Source: Pseudomonadota bacterium (lineage in GTDB: Bacteria; Desulfobacterota; Syntrophorhabdia; Syntrophorhabdales; Syntrophorhabdaceae). Taken from it: a stretch of 48,000 nt of DNA. Position numbers and translations under genes: made by a program. The notes under the pieces were generated by a model. It had not been told where the DNA came from. It did no database searches and saw nothing but the letters and a program-made list of their open reading frames with translations. Below are positions 43,510-48,000 of the stretch, in pieces. The stretch lies in contig JAPLKD010000125.1 in assembly GCA_026388245.1 (NCBI GenBank), forward strand, positions 1 through 48,000, given 5' to 3'. Position 1 is the stretch's first letter, and each line of letters opens with the position of its first letter.

Positions 43510-45388
43510 AGAGGAAAGATTGACTGAAAGCGAAACTGCGAAACTGAAAGAATTATCAAGACTTGCAAAGGGAGATATTGTAACGATGACCCGGCTTGCC
43601 GGAACAGGGCATCCGGGTGGATCAATATCGTCCCTTGATATATATCTGACGCTTTTTTCCCATGCAAAGCTGCAGGAAAAACAGAGAGACAGAGTTGTAG
43701 TGAGCCATGGCCATACATCCCCCGGCGCCTATGCTGCCCTCGCAAGGCTTGGGCATCTTCCTGTTGATGAGGTTGTTGCCTTTTTCAGGAAGGCGGGAAG
43801 TCCCTTTGAAGGGCATGTGGTGAGAGGAATCCCCTTTATTGACTGGTCTACAGGCAATCTCGGTCAGGGCCTGTCTGCAGGGTGCGGTTTTGCCATTGCA
43901 TCCAAAATCCGTAAGGAAGATAATCATGTTTATGTTCTCATGGGTGACGGTGAACAGCAGAAAGGGCAGATAGGAGAGGCGCGAAGGTTTGCAAAAAAGT
44001 ATAATTTGAACAATATCACTGTTTTCATTGATTATAACCGTTTGCAGATCAGCGGGTCTATCAATAGTGTGATGCCCCAGAATATCATTGAAAATTATCT
44101 CTCTGACGGCTGGGATGTACTGGAGATAAACGGACACGATTATAACGAAATTTATGCAGCGCTCAGAAATACAAGGTCTAATGATACCCCTGTCTGTATT
44201 GTGGCGAACACAGTTATGGGAAATGGTATACCTTTTATGGAAAACAAGGAAAAATACCATGGGAACCCATTAAATGAAAAGGAATATAAAGAAGCCATGG
44301 AGGCCCTGGGGCTTGTGGACAGATTTGAGTTTTACAAGGAAAAGAGAAAGGGAATCTGGAGCTTTCAGCCGTCCCTGGATAACGAAACCTTGTCGGTAAA
44401 GACAGGTAATCCATTTACCTATAAGGATGAAGATAAGGTTGACAACAGAACTGCCTTTGGGAAGGCGCTGAAAGCGCTTGGTGATTTAAATATTGAGAAT
44501 GGACAGATAGTCTGTGCCTTCGACTGTGACCTTGCAAGTTCTGTGAAAACAGGTGATTTCGGAAAGGCCTATCCGGCATATTTCTTTCAGGGCGGTATCC
44601 AGGAGCACAATACGGCCACAATCGCAGGGGCTTTGTCAACAACAGGGATACTTACATTTTTTGCCGCATTCGGGGTTTTCGGGATAGATGAAACATATAA
44701 CCAGGAACGCTTGAATGATATAAATAAAACAAACCTGAAACTCATCCTCACCCATGTGGGGCTTGACGTTGGTCCTGACGGTAAAACGCACCAGTGCGTT
44801 GATTATATCGGTCTTGCCCGGAACCTCTATAATTTCAGGACAATCGTGCCATGTGACCCGAACCAGATGGACAGGGTTGTGAGGTATATTGCTGCGGTGG
44901 AAGGGAATTTCCTTGTAGCTGCAGGACGGAACCGCTGGCCAGTGGTTTACAGTGAAGATGGGAAGCCGTTTTACGGTGACGGATATATTTTTAAGTATGG
45001 CAGGATGGATATACTCGAACAAGGCCAGTCCGGCGCAGTTGTTACATATGGCGGTATGGTAAGCAGGGCTTTGAAAATTGCTGAGAATCTGGCAGGGAAA
45101 GGCGTAAATCTGGCAGTGGTAAATATGCCCTGTGTTAATGAAATTGATGAAAATGTGATGGGCATGCTTTTAAAGATGCCTTATATAATTACCTACGAAG
45201 ACCACAACGTTTATACAGGCATAGCCCCGGTTATTACTTCATACTTATTGAGGAACAAATATCAGGGCAGTCTGGAATCCTTCGGGACGAAAAATTATGG
45301 CGCCTCAGGTGACACCGATGATGCATACGCAGTCGAAGGGCTGGATGTGGATTCCATGACAGCAGCATTGTTGAAGATAATAAGGTAA
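43502..45388 (+). CDS. Transketolase
   Basis: A 628-residue TPP enzyme with both N- and C-terminal halves in one chain. TRLAGTGHPGGSISSLDIY, VSHGHTSPGAYAAL, the TPP motif MGDGEQQKGQIGEA...DYNRLQ, and GIQEHNTATIAGALS with the catalytic Glu are visible. It moves two-carbon units in the pentose phosphate pathway. The start at 43502 follows GGAGGAAGCG; an upstream in-frame ATG at 43469 is inside nth and less well placed. Confidence 0.9.
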   Translation: MFEEERLTESETAKLKELSRLAKGDIVTMTRLAGTGHPGGSISSLDIYLTLFSHAKLQEKQRDRVVVSHGHTSPGAYAALARLGHLPVDEVVAFFRKAGSPFEGHVVRGIPFIDWSTGNLGQGLSAGCGFAIASKIRKEDNHVYVLMGDGEQQKGQIGEARRFAKKYNLNNITVFIDYNRLQISGSINSVMPQNIIENYLSDGWDVLEINGHDYNEIYAALRNTRSNDTPVCIVANTVMGNGIPFMENKEKYHGNPLNEKEYKEAMEALGLVDRFEFYKEKRKGIWSFQPSLDNETLSVKTGNPFTYKDEDKVDNRTAFGKALKALGDLNIENGQIVCAFDCDLASSVKTGDFGKAYPAYFFQGGIQEHNTATIAGALSTTGILTFFAAFGVFGIDETYNQERLNDINKTNLKLILTHVGLDVGPDGKTHQCVDYIGLARNLYNFRTIVPCDPNQMDRVVRYIAAVEGNFLVAAGRNRWPVVYSEDGKPFYGDGYIFKYGRMDILEQGQSGAVVTYGGMVSRALKIAENLAGKGVNLAVVNMPCVNEIDENVMGMLLKMPYIITYEDHNVYTGIAPVITSYLLRNKYQGSLESFGTKNYGASGDTDDAYAVEGLDVDSMTAALLKIIR

Positions 45389-45392
45389 CATG

Positions 45393-45469
45393 CATAGAGC
45401 ATAGAGCATAGAGCGTAGAGTTGAGAAAAAACTCCATGCCCTCTGCTCCATGCCCTCTGCTGATTCATA
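45393..45469. repeat. Heptameric repeat array (catagag type) with complementary end
   Basis: Three catagag units and cgtagag are followed by ttgagaa, aaaactc and two copies of the 14-base unit catgccctctgctc (two heptamers), all in phase. The left units and right units are partly complementary. It fills the gap between the transketolase and AICAR transformylase genes. Confidence 0.88.
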
Positions 45470-45487
45470 CTAAACAAAGGGGGTTTT

Positions 45488-46774
45488 ATGGAAGACATCA
45501 AAGGGATGTATAAGAAAATCGTAAAGGATCAGTTTCCGGACACAATAAAGATAGACATGGGCGGTCAGGTGCTGCTGTATAGGAAAAAGGTCTGGAATAT
45601 CTATGATGCCGATGAAAAATGTGATGTTGAGCGTGGCTTGAGGTATGGAGAAAACCCTGATCAGGCTTCTGCCATGTATGAGCTCGTCAATGGAAACGTT
45701 ATGCTCGGCGATGTTAGATTTTTTGATTCCCAGGGCGGTCTGACAAGCAGGGTTACAGAAAAGGATATGTTGCAGGTCGGGAAGCACCCGGGCAAGATTA
45801 ATCTCACCGATGTGGATAATGCGCTTAACATTTTGAAATTTCTCGATAAAAAACCAGCCTGTGCAATCTTGAAACACAATAATCCATGCGGTGCGGCCTG
45901 TGGCTCAACGCCTGCAGAGGCATTTGAAAAGGCATTCTGGTGCGACAGGATTGCTGCCTTTGGCGGCGCCGTTGTCTTGACGAGACCCGTTGATGTAGAG
46001 ACAGCAAAGGCGATGGTACCATATTATTTTGAGGTAATCTGCGCGCCTGATTTTGATGGTGCGGCTATAGATATATTGAAAAAATGGAAGAATCTGAGGA
46101 TTCTCCAGATCAAAGCAATTGAGCAATTACACGAGTATAAATTTAAACGTTTTATTGATATAAAATCATTGATGGATGGCGGGATTGTTATTCAGGAATC
46201 TCAGCCGTATAAAATCAAGGGCAAAGAAGACCTCAAACCAGCGGAAACGGTTTATAAGGGACAGGCATACAAGATTAAAAGGGCCCCCACTGACAAAGAA
46301 TACGCCGATATGCTCTTTGGATGGTATGTGGAATCAGGTGTAAGCTCAAACTCGGCCCTTTTCGTAAAAGATGAGGCGACAATTGCCATAGGAACGGGTG
46401 AGCAGGACAGGGTAGGGGTTGTCGAGATTGCTGTCTTTAAAGCCTATACAAAATTCATGGACAGAGAGGTATTCAAAAAATTCGGCGTGCCCTATGCGGT
46501 CTTTAAGCTGGAAGCAGAGAAAGGTTTGAGAAAGATGGAAGACTTGATAGAAATAGAGAGATATACAAAGGAGCAAAAGGCAGGCCTTACAGGTTCGGTA
46601 GTAGTTTCTGACGGATTTTTTCCCTTCAGGGATGGCGTTGATGCGGCAATAAAGCAGGGGGTCACGGGCATTATCCAGCCGGGCGGTTCAGAGCGTGATT
46701 ATGAGGTAATCGAGGCCTGCAATGAATCTGATGTAACAATGGTCTTTGCAGGACAGAGATTGTTTAAACATTAA
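45488..46774 (+). CDS. Stand-alone AICAR transformylase (PurH C-terminal domain)
   Basis: A 428-residue protein covering only the formyltransferase half of PurH. The catalytic Lys-His pair is in ILKHNNPCGAA, and RYGENPDQASA, FGWYVESGVSSNSALFVKD and the end DVTMVFAGQRLFKH are family hallmarks. The N-terminal IMP cyclohydrolase (MGS-like) domain of ~200 residues is absent and must be encoded elsewhere if purines are made this way. It transfers a formyl group from 10-formyl-THF to AICAR. GGGGGTTTT precedes the start. Confidence 0.85.
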   Translation: MEDIKGMYKKIVKDQFPDTIKIDMGGQVLLYRKKVWNIYDADEKCDVERGLRYGENPDQASAMYELVNGNVMLGDVRFFDSQGGLTSRVTEKDMLQVGKHPGKINLTDVDNALNILKFLDKKPACAILKHNNPCGAACGSTPAEAFEKAFWCDRIAAFGGAVVLTRPVDVETAKAMVPYYFEVICAPDFDGAAIDILKKWKNLRILQIKAIEQLHEYKFKRFIDIKSLMDGGIVIQESQPYKIKGKEDLKPAETVYKGQAYKIKRAPTDKEYADMLFGWYVESGVSSNSALFVKDEATIAIGTGEQDRVGVVEIAVFKAYTKFMDREVFKKFGVPYAVFKLEAEKGLRKMEDLIEIERYTKEQKAGLTGSVVVSDGFFPFRDGVDAAIKQGVTGIIQPGGSERDYEVIEACNESDVTMVFAGQRLFKH

Positions 46775-46795
46775 CCTTTGAAAGAGGTAAAAAAT

Positions 46796-46891
46796 ATGGG
46801 AGATTTAGTTTTTTTGGTATGGATTGCGATGGGGATTATGATCGTTGTATGGGGTGTGATGAAACGGATTAAGAAAAAGAAAGATAAATAA
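46796..46891 (+). CDS. 31-residue single-span membrane protein
   Basis: A short frame with a good ribosome site (AAAGAGGTAA) and the content of a real small protein: one hydrophobic helix (LVFLVWIAMGIMIVVWGVM) followed by a basic tail (KRIKKKKDK), giving an in-to-out orientation with a cytoplasmic C terminus. It sits 21 bases after the AICAR transformylase stop and before gcdA. It recalls the N-terminal helix of OadG/MmdD-type small subunits of sodium-pumping decarboxylases, but it is much shorter and the link is speculative. Confidence 0.55.
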   Translation: MGDLVFLVWIAMGIMIVVWGVMKRIKKKKDK

Positions 46892-47048
46892 AGAAATATA
46901 TCACAAACACGTATTCTTTTAATGCCTCACTTTTCCTCCAGAAACCGGGAAAAACAGATTTTGCTTATTTATTAAAAAAACAGGGTAGAATTGTTTTATC
47001 GGCAACACTATCTTTTGGGGTAATGCCTTTAATTTTTTACAATTTGTG

Positions 47049-47077
47049 TTGACAAAATGTTGTAGTCAAATTATAAT
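47049..47077 (+). promoter_or_regulatory. Consensus sigma-70 promoter of gcdA
   Basis: TTGACA (47049-47054) and TATAAT (47072-47077) with exactly 17 bases between, both perfect consensus. Transcription would begin near 47084, giving a ~38-base leader with GGAGG before the gcdA ATG. The remaining gap from 46892 shows nothing else. Confidence 0.8.
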
Positions 47078-47121
47078 TGTGAAAATAATTACAAATACAC
47101 AAACGCCAATGGAGGTAACAC

Positions 47122-48000
47122 ATGAGACCATATTTTGAGAAGATGCAGGACTGGGGTAAGCCAGCGAAGGAGAATAAGGCTAACGCCGAAGAGATTAAAA
47201 AAGTTGAACAAGGTGTTGCAGAAATTGTAGAAGAGAAGAAAAATGCAGGAATGCCTGCGGAAATCTTAAATAAGAGGGGTGAGTGGACGGTCCACCAGAG
47301 GCTCGCATATATTGTAGAGCCTGGAACATGGTGTCCTCTTCACACCTTGTATGATCCAATGGATGAAGAATCCGGAACAACAGGGGTGGTGGATGGTCTC
47401 GGCAAGATTAACGGCAGATGGTGCGTAATCATCGGCTTTGACAACAAGGTCATGGCAGGTGCATGGATAGCAGGTCAGTCGGCAAACATTTTAAGAGTAA
47501 CCGATATCGCTAAAAGATTGCATTGTCCTCTTGTCTGGTTGGTTAACTGCAGCGGCGTAAAACTTCCGGAACAGGAAAAGGTTTACGCTGACAGGCGTGG
47601 CAGTGGAACTACCTTCTTCAGACACGCTGAGTTGAACAAACTCGGTATTCCCGTTCTTGCGGCAATTTATGGAACAAACCCGGCAGGCGGCGGATATCAG
47701 GGAATCAGCCCTACGCTCCTTCTTGCCCATAAAGACTGTAATATCGCAGTCGGCGGCGCCGGCATCGTAAGTGGTATGTCCCCGAAAGGTTTCTTCGACG
47801 AAGAGACGGCAGAGCAGCTTATCGAAGCAACGAGAAAATTCAAGTCAATTCCTCCGGGCAGGGTTGAGATCCATCATGACGTAACGGGATTTTTCAAACA
47901 GGTATTTCAGACCGAGGAAACAATCCTTGATGCCGTGAAAGAGTGGGTGACCTATCTGCCTGTCTATAACAGCAAATTTTTCAGGGTAGCAGAACCGGCA
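47122..48000 (+). CDS. gcdA: Glutaconyl-CoA decarboxylase alpha subunit (carboxyltransferase), 5' part
   Basis: The frame is open from ATG 47122 to the window end (293 codons, incomplete). It has the acyl-CoA carboxyltransferase fold: KRGEWTVHQRLAYIVEPGTW, TTGVVDGLGKINGRWCVII, and the oxyanion-type glycine-rich AAIYGTNPAGGGYQGISPT and GGAGIVSGMSPKG. This is the GcdA type rather than the propionyl/methylmalonyl-CoA decarboxylase type, by its long N terminus and PAGGGYQGI. With a biotin carrier and a sodium-pumping membrane subunit it would convert glutaconyl-CoA to crotonyl-CoA, a key step in anaerobic benzoate and glutarate breakdown. The other subunits would lie to the right. Confidence 0.88.
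   Translation, partial: MRPYFEKMQDWGKPAKENKANAEEIKKVEQGVAEIVEEKKNAGMPAEILNKRGEWTVHQRLAYIVEPGTWCPLHTLYDPMDEESGTTGVVDGLGKINGRWCVIIGFDNKVMAGAWIAGQSANILRVTDIAKRLHCPLVWLVNCSGVKLPEQEKVYADRRGSGTTFFRHAELNKLGIPVLAAIYGTNPAGGGYQGISPTLLLAHKDCNIAVGGAGIVSGMSPKGFFDEETAEQLIEATRKFKSIPPGRVEIHHDVTGFFKQVFQTEETILDAVKEWVTYLPVYNSKFFRVAEPA

Noticed and set aside
12746-45469. CRISPR interpretation of the repeat arrays
   Set aside because: The period is 7 bases with no unique spacers, no 25-40 base repeats and no cas genes.

Overview
The window looks like a chromosomal segment of a strictly anaerobic, Gram-negative bacterium, most plausibly a syntrophic Desulfobacterota relative (Syntrophorhabdus-like). This placement is inferred, not measured. 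It rests on a glutaconyl-CoA decarboxylase alpha subunit at the right edge, outer-membrane machinery (FadL, Pal, Lol, TolC, a MetA-type channel) and a stand-alone AICAR transformylase. Most genes begin with good Shine-Dalgarno sites and are tightly packed, many overlapping by 1-20 bases.

Layout. 1-2.0 kb: the 3' end of a YedE-type transporter with a TusA/YedF-like sulfur carrier, then a Nudix hydrolase, a tautomerase and a cupin. 2.0-6.5 kb: an accessory island of toxin-antitoxin and defence debris. It holds a RelE-like pair, a 5'-truncated Schlafen/RecG-like ATPase, an EVE-domain remnant, a PIN toxin whose only well-placed start is ATC, a BRO-N antirepressor with an abnormal tail, and an MNT antitoxin next to a 30-residue stump of its HEPN toxin. 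6.5-10.6 kb: a methyltransferase followed by three overlapping genes (retropepsin-like protease, inactive transglutaminase with a membrane domain, RimK-type ATP-grasp ligase). These three belong to a known but poorly understood amide-ligase/peptidase theme. 10.6-18.3 kb: hisS, two Gate-domain membrane proteins, a FadL channel, a PfkB kinase, a small lipoprotein, Pal, a lysine 2,3-aminomutase-family enzyme, PgsA and a lytic transglycosylase. 18.3-25.1 kb: a histidine kinase, glgC, a polyprenyl synthase, a TrmN6-like methyltransferase, a DUF1015 protein and tRNA-Phe. 25.2-31.5 kb: an efflux operon (TolC, adaptor, ATPase, two permeases) with a promoter and palindromic operator, then a gamma carbonic anhydrase. 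31.5-39.7 kb: a MetA-like channel, a TPP enzyme, a TIGR02757 protein, rimO, lysS and lolC-lolD. 39.7-48 kb: an EF-hand protein, a metal-binding HMA protein, polX, nth, transketolase, AICAR transformylase, a 31-residue membrane protein and gcdA (cut by the window edge).

The most unusual structural signal lies between genes. At least eleven gaps carry degenerate tandem repeats with a strict 7-base period. Their unit sequence differs from array to array, and several arrays have a second half that is roughly the reverse complement of the first. In one case the array runs into the start codon of the next gene. I know of no named element in this lineage that matches. The closest concept is the heptameric STRR repeats of cyanobacteria.
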